From the NCBI GenBank assembly GCA_027624715.1, contig JAQBTV010000004.1, forward strand, positions 106,081 to 170,080: DNA of 64,000 nt, written 5' to 3'. The position numbers and the translations under genes are program-made. Of this stretch, positions 22,168 to 30,687 are shown piece by piece. Each line of letters opens with the position of its first letter. The first letter of the stretch is position 1. This stretch comes from Pseudomonadota bacterium. GTDB lineage: Bacteria > Pseudomonadota > Gammaproteobacteria > Burkholderiales > Eutrophovitaceae. The notes under the pieces are model-generated. The model saw nothing but the letters and a program-made list of their open reading frames with translations. It was not told where the DNA came from and ran no database searches.

Positions 22168-22683
22168 TTAAGGTAACCATCTAGGTCGCTTAGAGGAGAT
22201 CACCTTAGTATTAACACCCACCCAATTTAAACCTCCAAATAATCTGCCGTGCTCAATCTTGACACAACGATCATGTACATAGGTCATGCCAGCTTTTTCT
22301 GCGATTCGACTCGCTTCTTCATTCCTCACCCCAAGCTGCAACCAAAGCACTTTAGCTCCAATAGCGACCGCCTGTTCAGCGATTGGCTCTATATCCTCGC
22401 TTTTTCTAAAACAGTCAACTATATCAACCGATCCGTCAATATCACTAAGCGATGCATAACAACGTTCGCCAAGAACCTCTTGCCCCTCGTATGCAGGATT
22501 GACAGGAATTATTTTGTACCCATGTTCTTGCATATATTTCGCCGCAAAGTAGCTAGGCCGGTACCAATTTGCTGAAAGTCCAACAACTGCAATAGTCTTA
22601 GACTCCCTCAAAATTAGTCTCAGCTCATTAATACCGTGGCCATCACTCATCAGTTTCTGATCCAGATTTAGTTTAATCTTCAT
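22168..22683 (-). CDS. CoA-binding protein (YccU-like)
   Basis: Small Rossmann-fold protein of the CoA_binding_2 family. Visible features are IAVVGLSANWYRPSYFAAKYM, KIIPVNPAYEGQEVLGE and ALWLQLG-type segment VLWLQLGVRNEEA. Function unknown in the family beyond CoA binding. It lies about 20 bases upstream of metY on the same strand. An internal ATG at residue 12 (MSDGHGINEL) could be the true start; neither has a strong ribosome site. Confidence 0.85.
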   Translation of the reverse strand: MKIKLNLDQKLMSDGHGINELRLILRESKTIAVVGLSANWYRPSYFAAKYMQEHGYKIIPVNPAYEGQEVLGERCYASLSDIDGSVDIVDCFRKSEDIEPIAEQAVAIGAKVLWLQLGVRNEEASRIAEKAGMTYVHDRCVKIEHGRLFGGLNWVGVNTKVISSKRPRWLP

Positions 22684-22764
22684 TAATGGAATAGAGATTT
22701 TTGAGTCAGCATTCTAGCATTGTCTAATTGATGAGCTTTTGTTTCACAAGAATATCGATCTTTA

Positions 22765-23679
22765 TTAATTATCTGAAAGTATCTTAATCGCAGCTTTTAG
22801 TCTTTGCATATATCGATCACGAGCTTCACGAATCGACTTTTGATTCCAAGTCCAAAACCCTACCTCAGATTTCATGCCAATCTCACCGCGCTTAACTTTA
22901 TCTGCTAAAAATGACGGTGGCTTATCTGCATTACTCAAGTCTGGGAATAAGTTCGTATTGACTGAATACGTAACATCTAACCCTGAAATTTCTTTTTGCA
23001 TGACTGGCCCTGCGGCAAGAAAGCGACATCCAAACCCGTACATAACTGCCTTATCTACATCTTCAGGCGTAGCAATGCCACGCTCTAATATATGCCATAC
23101 CTCTCTCATCAAGGCCGCTTGAATACGATTTGCCAAAAATCCTGGCACATCTTTACGAACAATAACTGGAACAAAATCACGAGAAGACAAATACAATTTT
23201 ATTTCTTCAGCTATCGCTAAATCAGAGTTTGCAGACATGACAACCTCAACTAGTGGTACTAAATGTGCAGGCATAAAAAAATGTAGCCCAAAAAAACGAC
23301 TCTGTTGACCTAAGCCATTCGCAATCAATGAGATGCCGAACGTGGATGAGTTGCTCGTAATGATGGCTTCCGCATTCGCCAGGGCAACTACCTGTTTGAA
23401 TATGCTCTGTTTAATCGCTAGGTCCTCAGTGACATTCTCAATAATGAGATCAGCTGAAGACCAAGCTACAGACACCAAGTTTGATATCAACTGCAACTCT
23501 AGACTCTCGAGCGACACACCCAAATCCCGAGCTGCACTGAGCGCACGATCACTAAAAGTCTCTGCACGCCCACCGGGTCGACCGACAACAGTGACGCGGG
23601 CTCCTGAAGCCGACAGCTTGACGGCTAGGTCGGTACCCATGGTACCCGCCCCGATAATTACGATATGTTTAAAATTCAC
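22765..23679 (-). CDS. 3-hydroxyacyl-CoA dehydrogenase family protein
   Basis: NAD-dependent dehydrogenase with an N-terminal Rossmann domain (IVIIGAGTMGTDLAVKL) and a helical C-terminal domain. ENVTEDLAIKQ, SNSSTFGIS and LHFFMPAHLVPLVEVV carry the family's catalytic region. At 304 residues it is the short, stand-alone form, as in 3-hydroxybutyryl-CoA dehydrogenase, L-gulonate dehydrogenase or carnitine dehydrogenase; which is not decidable here. Upstream of it lies degraded DNA. Confidence 0.87.
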   Translation of the reverse strand: MNFKHIVIIGAGTMGTDLAVKLSASGARVTVVGRPGGRAETFSDRALSAARDLGVSLESLELQLISNLVSVAWSSADLIIENVTEDLAIKQSIFKQVVALANAEAIITSNSSTFGISLIANGLGQQSRFFGLHFFMPAHLVPLVEVVMSANSDLAIAEEIKLYLSSRDFVPVIVRKDVPGFLANRIQAALMREVWHILERGIATPEDVDKAVMYGFGCRFLAAGPVMQKEISGLDVTYSVNTNLFPDLSNADKPPSFLADKVKRGEIGMKSEVGFWTWNQKSIREARDRYMQRLKAAIKILSDN

Positions 23680-23769
23680 TTTATTTTTTTAAATGGTGCC
23701 CCATCGGCCGAATTGTACTTAACCTTTTAAGGCTCTATGAAAGAAGCCAATTTCCTAAGACTAATAGGC

Positions 23770-24048
23770 CTAAGTATAACGAACCGTGACTAGCTGCGAG
23801 CCCAGATTACTGGTTGTTAAACCACCACTAGACAAATGATCGACACTCATTGAGGAGGTAGAATCACTGCCTAACCGCACACCGAACCCAGCCAATGGTT
23901 GAAAATAAATATTTCTGCCCAAATCTGTGTCGTCTAAGTTGTAATATCCAGACATAAAACTCGCCTCAAAAAAAATCGGCACGATAACTCAAATCGCTGT
24001 CGCCCATCGCCAATTCTTTACCTAACCAGAAAACTCACCAGCTTTATG
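23770..24048 (-). pseudogene. PagL-like lipid A deacylase remnant, frameshifted
   Basis: The last 70 codons (23770-23982) end in the PagL/acyloxyacyl hydrolase tail: DHLSSGGLTTSNLG then LVTVRYT, where the family has H-x-S-N-x-G-x-x-x-x-N-x-G. The matching upstream part (ELAMGDSDLSYRADFF) is in another frame. The break is in an 8-base homopolymer at 23968-23975; one T fewer joins the frames. Even so no signal peptide or start remains, and a stop lies at 24049-24051. PagL normally is about 170-190 residues. The assignment is from motif memory. Confidence 0.5.
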
Positions 24049-24189
24049 TTACTCGAAGACCATACGACCACCTTTAGCGTCGGGATCGAAACCAGCCACA
24101 ACAACAATATTTTGAGGAAGCAAAGCATTAAGAAGACAGCGAGACAGAGCTAGAACTAATTGAGACGACATAGCCTCTCGAACCTTCAA
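24049..24189 (-). CDS. Small ORF of unknown origin, possible remnant
   Basis: A 46-codon frame from a TTG at 24189 that reads like real protein: MSSQLVLALSRCLLNALLPQ, then NIVVVAGFDPDAKGGRMVFE. I do not recognise it. It has no convincing ribosome site and lies between dctM and the PagL-like remnant, so it is more likely the tail of a lost gene than a working peptide. Confidence 0.3.
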   Translation of the reverse strand: MKVREAMSSQLVLALSRCLLNALLPQNIVVVAGFDPDAKGGRMVFE

Positions 24190-24207
24190 AAAGCACTCAG
24201 TGACGTA

Positions 24208-24227
24208 CGGGAGTGGTTAAGCTCCCG
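24208..24227 (-). terminator. Hairpin after the TRAP permease gene
   Basis: CGGGAG and CTCCCG flank an 8-base loop just downstream of the dctM stop. There is no T-run, so it may be a factor-dependent or 3'-end-protecting hairpin. Confidence 0.35.
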
Positions 24228-24234
24228 CACGAGA

Positions 24235-25620
24235 CTACATTAAGAATCCAGCGGCCCTCGGTAACCAAAGCACCAGCTCGGGGAACGAAATTATTAAAGC
24301 AAGTCCCGATATTTGTAGCAACACAAAAGGAATTATTCCTCGGTAAATATGCCCCATATTAATCGACGGCGGGACAGTACCCTTCATGTAGAAGAGCGCA
24401 AAGCCAAAAGGTGGTGTCAAGAATGACGTTTGCAGATTCACTGATAACATCACACAGAACCAAACAAGGAATACGATCGGTCCGCCTTCCCCAATATGTG
24501 GGCCAAAGTCAACCAGTTGAAGTATTGGCGCAAAAACGGGCAATACGATTAAGCAGATTTCAATCCAGTCAAAAAAGAACCCGAGTAAAAACGTTAGTAA
24601 TAACATGAATATCAAAATTTCCCATCCTGTATCAATACCGATGACACCCAGGAGTTCGACAATCAGATCATCTCCACCAAGCGCCCGAAACACATAACTG
24701 AATAACTGCGCTCCAAAAAATATAAAGAAGACCATCGCGTTCGTTAATCCTGCTAGACGAATAACGCCTCTCATGGTCTGCATACTGAGTTTCTTATTCA
24801 TCCAAGCGAGGAATATGGCACCAATACAACCAATACCTGCAGCTTCCGTTGGTGTTGCCCACCCACCAAAAATAGACCCTAAAACTAAAGTGATGAGCAA
24901 TAACGGCGGAAAAAAACTCTTAGCAACTAGAACAATTAACTCGGCATTAGAATCAGGCCCGATGTCATCTGGCAATGGTGGCGCTCTGTCAGGATGTTTA
25001 AAACTAACATAGCCTATATAAACAAGATAAAGGACCGCAAGTAAAAATCCTGGCACGATAGCTGCCGCGAATAAGGCTCCCACTGAGACAGACAACAGGT
25101 CACCCATAATCACCAGCATGATTGAGGGCGGAATTAAAATTCCAAGGGTTCCAGCGGAAGCGATCGTACCAGTTGCCAATTCCTTAGAATATCCACGCTC
25201 CATCATTGTCGGTAATGCAATCAGCGTCAGCATGACAACAGACGCGCCTACGATTCCAGTTGTTGCTGCCATAATCGTGCCCATCAATGTGACTGACATC
25301 GCCAAACCACCAGGAATCCGTCTGGTCAAAATTTGAAGTATCGACAACAATTCCTTTGCTACACCACTTCGCTCTAGCATGGTGCCCATGAAAATAAACA
25401 TAGGTACTGCAACAATAATCGGGTTCGCTGCGGCTGTCCCCCAGATACGTGGCATCATGTTAAAAAATTGTATCGGATGAAAAATGTCGAGCAATATGCC
25501 AATCCCACCAAACAACATTGCTACACCGCCAAGTACAAATGCTACTGGAAAACCGCAAAATAGCGCGACTGCTAAAACGAGGAATAAAAACAAAGAAATA
25601 TGATGTGCAAACCAACTCAT
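24235..25620 (-). CDS. TRAP transporter large permease (DctM/FcbT3 type)
   Basis: Inner-membrane permease that drives uptake with an ion gradient. It has about twelve hydrophobic segments in 461 residues. The N-terminal part (FCGFPVAFVLGG, IWGTAAANPIIVAVPMFIFMG, MLERSGVAKELL) and LIPPSIMLVIMGD are DctM hallmarks and resemble the mannitol/chloroaromatic branch (FcbT3, COG4664). The start overlaps the dctQ stop by four bases, indicating coupled translation. Substrate is not determinable but organic acids are usual. Confidence 0.92.
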   Translation of the reverse strand: MSWFAHHISLFLFLVLAVALFCGFPVAFVLGGVAMLFGGIGILLDIFHPIQFFNMMPRIWGTAAANPIIVAVPMFIFMGTMLERSGVAKELLSILQILTRRIPGGLAMSVTLMGTIMAATTGIVGASVVMLTLIALPTMMERGYSKELATGTIASAGTLGILIPPSIMLVIMGDLLSVSVGALFAAAIVPGFLLAVLYLVYIGYVSFKHPDRAPPLPDDIGPDSNAELIVLVAKSFFPPLLLITLVLGSIFGGWATPTEAAGIGCIGAIFLAWMNKKLSMQTMRGVIRLAGLTNAMVFFIFFGAQLFSYVFRALGGDDLIVELLGVIGIDTGWEILIFMLLLTFLLGFFFDWIEICLIVLPVFAPILQLVDFGPHIGEGGPIVFLVWFCVMLSVNLQTSFLTPPFGFALFYMKGTVPPSINMGHIYRGIIPFVLLQISGLALIISFPELVLWLPRAAGFLM

Positions 25621-26195
25621 GATGAAGCCTCCATTTGCTTGACAATCAAGGCTGGTGTTGCTCGCTCACGCAGACTTGCATCACCAAACAAATAAACTAT
25701 CGAACGCATCAAAACCGAAATAACGCCAGCAAAAAGCAAAATTAATCCCAAAGTCAGGCAGCCCTTTGGTATCCACCTAAAAGGTAAACCATTCGAAGAC
25801 GATGAACCCTCATTATCAACCCACGCTTCCCAAGTATAATCAGCACTAAAATATATTGCGAGTAAGCAATAGGGAATCGCGAAGCATAAGCATCCTATAA
25901 ACTCCGCAATAACAAGCGTTCTTGGTTTTGCATTTATGTATGCAATATCGATACGAACATGTGAATTGTGTATATAGGCCGCCCCAAGCCATAACGCGAA
26001 TAACGCAGTATGCAAGTGCCATTCGAGTTCTTGTAACTTGGTAGAGCCTACTCCAGGTATTTGATAACCAATTTTTCGTGTCAAAACATCAAAAGCAATC
26101 ACGATAGTTGTAAGAACAAATAGCCATCCCGAGGCGTTTGCAACACGGTCAAGCACTTTATCGATACGGTCACTGACATCCAGCATAGATTTCAT
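25617..26195 (-). CDS. TRAP transporter small permease (DctQ/FcbT2 type)
   Basis: Four-helix membrane subunit that pairs with DctM. Hydrophobic segments are visible near residues 20-38, 60-75, 92-115 and 145-168; the ELEWHLHTALFALWLGAAYI stretch is a DctQ hallmark and RKIGYQIPGVGSTKLQ precedes it. Length 192 residues is normal. It lies 71 bases after the proximal binding-protein gene, with a hairpin between them. Confidence 0.9.
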   Translation of the reverse strand: MKSMLDVSDRIDKVLDRVANASGWLFVLTTIVIAFDVLTRKIGYQIPGVGSTKLQELEWHLHTALFALWLGAAYIHNSHVRIDIAYINAKPRTLVIAEFIGCLCFAIPYCLLAIYFSADYTWEAWVDNEGSSSSNGLPFRWIPKGCLTLGLILLFAGVISVLMRSIVYLFGDASLRERATPALIVKQMEASS

Positions 26196-26237
26196 AAATC
26201 ACCACACAATATTGAAAAACCAATTTGAACAGTGGAA

Positions 26238-26255
26238 CTGAGTTCGTCTACTCAG
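26238..26255 (-). terminator. Intercistronic hairpin between dctP and dctQ
   Basis: CTGAGT and ACTCAG form a perfect 6-bp stem around a 6-base loop. Its place between the binding-protein and permease genes suggests partial termination or 3' protection that lets more binding protein than permease be made. Confidence 0.4.
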
Positions 26256-26266
26256 CCTCCCACCTC

Positions 26267-27352
26267 TTATTTGAGATATCCAAGGTCTCGCCAAGTAGCA
26301 AACTGTTTACGAAATGCCACGTAATTTTCATATACCCGTTTAAACTCAGGATTCACCGCGCTCTCTTCTGCTGCAACTTCATCCCACGCACCCTTAAAAG
26401 CTGCCAAAAACTCAGGTTTCCAATAATGCACTTTAACCCCTTGCTTAACCATTTTATCTATTGCCGCTGGCTGAGAGAATTCCCCAAGGGCTAAACCATC
26501 ACGTATAGTGTCCCCACACGAGACCTCAATTATCGCTTGATGTTGCTTAGATAGACTATTCCAGACGGGGAGATTAATAAACACTCCATTAAAAGATGCC
26601 GGTTGATGCCAGCCTGGGAAATAGTAATGTTTTGCCACTTGATAAAGACCCATGCCCTGGTCAACGGATGGCATAGCAAATTCAGTTGCATCAATCGTAC
26701 CCAACTGCAACGCTTGGTAGATTTCACCACCGGCTAAGAGCTGTGTAGAAACGCCAAGCTTCTCCATAACCTTCGCGCCCAATCCAAAGAACCTCATCTT
26801 AAGGCCTTTAAGGTCGTTTAGATTCTTAATCTCCTTTTTAAACCATCCGGAGGCCTCCGGTGGAATCATATGGCACGGTATGTACTTAATGTTGTGTGCG
26901 CCATACAGTTCATCGGCGAACTTAGAACCATCTCCGTAGTAATACCAGGCCAAAAACTCAGTCGCATTGGCTCCAAACGGTAGCGTCGTAAACATGCTGA
27001 ACACGGTATTAATTCCCTGGAAATATCCGGAACTAGCCCACGCCATGTCGACTGACCCTTTAGACGCCGCTGGTATAGCCTCTAAACCTGGAACTAACGC
27101 ATTAGGTTCAAAAAAATCTATGTCCAACGTGCCGCCAGACACGCTATCAACTTTTTTCGTCCAATCAACAGCTGCAACGCCCAATAGTGGTAACGAACCC
27201 ACGAATGCACTTGCCATCTTTAAATTAACTTTTTTTGATCCCTCACCACCTTTACTAGTAGTGTTAACTACCCCATCTCCATCTCCACCACAGCCAGCCA
27301 AAACAAACAAGCCAACTAGACCCAAAGCCAAAACAGCTCTAAACTTAATCAT
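26267..27352 (-). CDS. TRAP substrate-binding lipoprotein (copy 1)
   Basis: Periplasmic ligand-binding subunit of the FcbT1/TakP type (COG4663). The N-terminus has a lipobox (LFVLAGC). Family signatures ASGWFKKEIKNLNDLKGLKM, GEIYQALQLGTIDATEF and HYYFPGWHQP (the helix and loop region binding the carboxylate) are present. I start at MIKFRAV because GAGGAGGAG lies just upstream; an ATG six codons earlier is unlikely. It is paralogous to the next gene and shares an exact 55-base block with it. Confidence 0.92.
   Translation of the reverse strand: MIKFRAVLALGLVGLFVLAGCGGDGDGVVNTTSKGGEGSKKVNLKMASAFVGSLPLLGVAAVDWTKKVDSVSGGTLDIDFFEPNALVPGLEAIPAASKGSVDMAWASSGYFQGINTVFSMFTTLPFGANATEFLAWYYYGDGSKFADELYGAHNIKYIPCHMIPPEASGWFKKEIKNLNDLKGLKMRFFGLGAKVMEKLGVSTQLLAGGEIYQALQLGTIDATEFAMPSVDQGMGLYQVAKHYYFPGWHQPASFNGVFINLPVWNSLSKQHQAIIEVSCGDTIRDGLALGEFSQPAAIDKMVKQGVKVHYWKPEFLAAFKGAWDEVAAEESAVNPEFKRVYENYVAFRKQFATWRDLGYLK
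26374..26428. repeat. 55-base exact repeat, copy in dctP copy 1
   Basis: Identical base for base to 27634-27688. It encodes the YWKPEFLAAFKGAWDEV stretch, while flanking codons differ at many synonymous sites. Confidence 0.9.
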
Positions 27353-27526
27353 AAACTCCTCCTCATACACCGAATGTCATATTTTGGCTGCGAGTATCAT
27401 TTCCAAGACTTTAAAACAAGATCCACTAACACCAAATAAACCACTAATTGTTTATACCTTATTGCGATCCAGCCTCTCGACCGCAACATGAGGCTCCATA
27501 CTAAAGAGCGCCTGTCCAGCTAAGGG

Positions 27527-28606
27527 CTATTTCATATAACCATTTTCACCCCAAAGTTTGTACTCCTCTCTAAACTTTGTGTAGGAATCATGTACTTTTT
27601 TGAAATTTGGATTCTTTGCGGACTCCTCTTTAACAACTTCATCCCACGCACCCTTAAAAGCTGCCAAAAACTCAGGTTTCCAATAATGTATTTTGACGCC
27701 ATGTTTTTCCACCATTCTGCGGAGTGCAGGCGCCTGAGTAGCCTCCCCCTCTGCAATCATATGTTTGACATTTTCACCACAGGCAACCTCTACAACCCGT
27801 TTATGATAGGGGGAGAGAGAATTCCATACATCCATGTTGAAAAATAAGTGTCCAGCTGCTGTGGCTTGGTGCCAACCAGGAAAATAATAATGTTTCACAA
27901 CTTGATAAAAGTTCGAACTCTCATCTACTGTAGGTACTGAGAACTCGGTTGCATCAATAGTGCCTAACTGCAGCGCCTGAAATATTTCGCCGCCCGCAAT
28001 CAACTGTGTCGAGACACCTAGTTTATCCATCACTTTGGCACCTAAACCGAAGAAGCGCATCTTCAAACCCTTTAGATCATCTAGGGACTTGATTTCTTCC
28101 TTGAACCAACCCGAAGCCTCTGGTGGGGTCGCCATACAAAGTACCGCTTTTATGTTGTGTTTCGCGTACATTTCATCAGCGAGCTCATTTCCGCCACCAT
28201 AATCAAGCCAAGCGATAAGTTCATCGGCAGCGGCGCCAAAGGGGACTGATGTAAAAAAACTAAACGCTAAATCATTACCCGCATAAAATCCGGAAGTTGA
28301 CCACGCGACATCGACAGAGCCTTTCGACGCCGCTGGAATCGCCTCCAGCGGGGGAACCAGCGCTCCCGGCTCAAAAAACTTAATGTCTAAAGTCCCCGCA
28401 GAAATTTCCTCAATGGTTTTTGATACACGTTTTCCACTCTCACCAATGAGTTCAAGAGAGCCTGGGAACGCACTAGCCATATTCAGTTTGACTTTTTGCT
28501 GTGCTTTTGAGGACTCAGCTGAATCTCCATCGCTGCCACCACAACCACTCATTGCGAGTACGATTACAAGCGCCAAAAGACCGGACAAACGATTACTTAC
28601 TCTCAT
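27527..28606 (-). CDS. TRAP substrate-binding lipoprotein (copy 2)
   Basis: Second DctP of the same FcbT1/TakP branch, 359 residues, directly upstream of copy 1. The lipobox is AMSGC at about residue 22. ASGWFKEEIKSLDDLKGLKM, GEIFQALQLGTIDATEF and HYYFPGWHQA match the paralogue. A strong ribosome site (GGGGGAG) precedes the ATG. Two tandem binding proteins feeding one permease pair would widen substrate range; the two could also differ in affinity. Confidence 0.92.
   Translation of the reverse strand: MRVSNRLSGLLALVIVLAMSGCGGSDGDSAESSKAQQKVKLNMASAFPGSLELIGESGKRVSKTIEEISAGTLDIKFFEPGALVPPLEAIPAASKGSVDVAWSTSGFYAGNDLAFSFFTSVPFGAAADELIAWLDYGGGNELADEMYAKHNIKAVLCMATPPEASGWFKEEIKSLDDLKGLKMRFFGLGAKVMDKLGVSTQLIAGGEIFQALQLGTIDATEFSVPTVDESSNFYQVVKHYYFPGWHQATAAGHLFFNMDVWNSLSPYHKRVVEVACGENVKHMIAEGEATQAPALRRMVEKHGVKIHYWKPEFLAAFKGAWDEVVKEESAKNPNFKKVHDSYTKFREEYKLWGENGYMK
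27634..27688. repeat. 55-base exact repeat, copy in dctP copy 2
   Basis: Partner of 26374-26428; see there. Confidence 0.9.
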
Positions 28607-28747
28607 TGGTTCTCCCCCAAAAGTATTGTATTTTTTTTAAAACTTAAAGTTGTTATAGCCCTGTTTTTTTTATATTGTTCATCTTTATCCTAGCACACTG
28701 ACCAACAATAAAGAAAGTTGCACATTACTTATGCCTGCAGGACTCTC

Positions 28748-29905
28748 CTAACGGAAAGCCCTGAAAAATTGACGCATATCCTCTACTAACAAATCTGGTT
28801 GCTCTAAGGCTGCGAAATGTCCACCCTTATCGCAATTGGTCCAACTTTGAATATCAGAATAAAACAAATCTGCAACTGATCGCGGAGGGGAGAGAAGCTC
28901 TTTTGGGAATTGAATGTACCCCATCGGGACATCAACAGTTTTACCGATTGGGATCGGCCATGGACTGTGCATTCTGGCGTAATAAGGCCAAAACGAAGAA
29001 CCGATAGCGCCCGTAATCCAGTAGAGCATGATGTCAGTGAGCATTGTGTCACGACCAAAATAACCATCTAGGTCACCCCGATGATCAGTCCAAGTATGAA
29101 ATTTTTCTACCAACCAAGCCGCTAAACCCACCGGAGAATCAGTCAAACCATAAGCCAATGTTTGTGGCTTAGTACCCTGAATCCATTGATATCCAGTTTC
29201 GTCTTTCAAAAACTTATTCAGCTGCTTTAAGAAATCAGCCTCTTCCGCCGAAGGGTTCTCAACAATGCTTGGATCTCTTCGAACCGCAAGAAAATTTAGG
29301 TGTATCGCCTTTAACAATTCGGGGTAAACAAAACCCATACGCGAGGTCACAAAGCCCCCCCAATCTCCTCCTTGTGCAACGAAAGAGTCAAAACCCAAGA
29401 CTTTAGTCATCAGCTCGGCAAACGCATCGGCAATCTGCTCTACTGAAAAACGAGCTTGGCCCGGTTGGTAAGAAAACGTATAACCGGGTAAAGACGGTGC
29501 GATAACAGTGAAGGAATCATCGGCAGATCCGCCATGAGACAAAGGGTCAGTGAGCATCGGCAGTATCTTATGGAACTCATACACAGACCCTGGCCAACCG
29601 TGCGACAGCAGTAATGGCAAGGGGTTTGCCCCTTTACCCTCCTCGTATATGAAGTGCAAGTCGATACCAGCGACCTTAGCCTTGTATTGTTTAAACCGAT
29701 TGATGACCCTCTCATGTGTTCGCCAGTCATATTCATTCACCCAGTACGCACAAAGGTCTTTTAAATATCCCAAATCCGTCCCGTAAGCCCAATTGTTATC
29801 GGGAATTTCATCTGGCCAGCGCGTATTCTCCAATCGCCGCCTCAAGTCAACTAAAACCTCATCCGGGACCGAAAGTGTGAATGGTGTCAGGTGCTTATTG
29901 CGCAT
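28748..29905 (-). CDS. Epoxide hydrolase, N-terminal EHN domain type
   Basis: Microsomal-epoxide-hydrolase-like alpha/beta hydrolase. The EHN domain (FTLSVPDEVLVDLRRRLENT) covers about residues 8-110; HGWPGS is the oxyanion loop; the nucleophile Asp lies in GGDWGGFVTSR; GGHFAALEQP holds the catalytic His near the C-terminus. At 385 residues it is a full-length member. No signal peptide. It precedes dctP copy 2 by about 140 bases on the same strand and may share a role in processing an imported compound, but the substrate is unknown. Confidence 0.9.
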   Translation of the reverse strand: MRNKHLTPFTLSVPDEVLVDLRRRLENTRWPDEIPDNNWAYGTDLGYLKDLCAYWVNEYDWRTHERVINRFKQYKAKVAGIDLHFIYEEGKGANPLPLLLSHGWPGSVYEFHKILPMLTDPLSHGGSADDSFTVIAPSLPGYTFSYQPGQARFSVEQIADAFAELMTKVLGFDSFVAQGGDWGGFVTSRMGFVYPELLKAIHLNFLAVRRDPSIVENPSAEEADFLKQLNKFLKDETGYQWIQGTKPQTLAYGLTDSPVGLAAWLVEKFHTWTDHRGDLDGYFGRDTMLTDIMLYWITGAIGSSFWPYYARMHSPWPIPIGKTVDVPMGYIQFPKELLSPPRSVADLFYSDIQSWTNCDKGGHFAALEQPDLLVEDMRQFFRAFR

Positions 29906-30066
29906 ATGGATTCATCATAAGATTCAGTAAAGATTTACCTTAACAGAAAATCCTTTCCCAAAAAAATTGACGAAAGTCAGGATGAGGCGAACAACCACGA
30001 CATGCTGAGGATTGCTAAAGCTGAGCCAACTCAATGCCTCAGAGGTTGCGGCAAAGACACCACAAG

Positions 30067-30657
30067 CTATTCGTCCCTATCAGGATCACAGGCTTGGCCT
30101 TGAGTGTAAGCCACTCTTATTAGGCTACCAACAATTTCTAAGAAACGTTTTTGAAGCGCATAAGCTTCCTGCTCACGTCGGTACCAACGTTCACACTCCT
30201 TAATGTCGACCAGCTCTTTATCCATATCCTGCACATAGTGAACAAGTTCATGAAATAACACCGAACGTGCGAAGACATTCGTCTCAGGCTCCATTGATTC
30301 ATCAAGATAAACGCCTTCACCCGTCCGATAAACCGCAAGAGCGCCGCATGGCTTCTGGCACGCATATTGCTGCACCAAAGAGCCCGGTACCTTTCTTATT
30401 AAAGGAGGCGTATCAGGTATCCGATATTTGGTGATTTGATCAAGCGCCACAAGGAGATACGGCAAAAGCTTTTCCATCGGTATGTGGTGCGTTTCGCCTA
30501 ATATTTGACTCAGATTTCGACCGCCATCGGAAGGATGATTACTGTATACACTCGGATTGTTAGAAGTCGCCTCCTGTGCCACCACCAAAGTAGAGAACAC
30601 GCAACCAATTAAAGACAAGCCCGTCAGCACCCAGACGAGAAGCCATCGATACAACAT
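30067..30657 (-). CDS. Exported HExxH protein of unknown function
   Basis: A hydrophobic N-terminal segment (YRWLLVWVLTGLSLIGCVFS) resembles a signal peptide, possibly a lipoprotein one. A zinc-metalloprotease-like HELVHYVQD motif (His136, Glu137, His140) is followed by an E/R-rich helix (RWYRREQEAYALQKRFLE) containing a further glutamate that could be the third ligand. I do not recognise the family with confidence. The ATG at 30657 is preferred over an in-frame GTG three codons upstream. It lies 30 bases after the Sel1 gene. Confidence 0.6.
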   Translation of the reverse strand: MLYRWLLVWVLTGLSLIGCVFSTLVVAQEATSNNPSVYSNHPSDGGRNLSQILGETHHIPMEKLLPYLLVALDQITKYRIPDTPPLIRKVPGSLVQQYACQKPCGALAVYRTGEGVYLDESMEPETNVFARSVLFHELVHYVQDMDKELVDIKECERWYRREQEAYALQKRFLEIVGSLIRVAYTQGQACDPDRDE

Positions 30658-30687
30658 GGCTACCACAAGATGTTTACGGTCTTAACA

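Noticed and set aside
26967..27491. 174-codon plus-strand frame opposite dctP copy 1
   Set aside because: Antisense to a strong gene, low-complexity Pro/Thr-rich product, no ribosome site.
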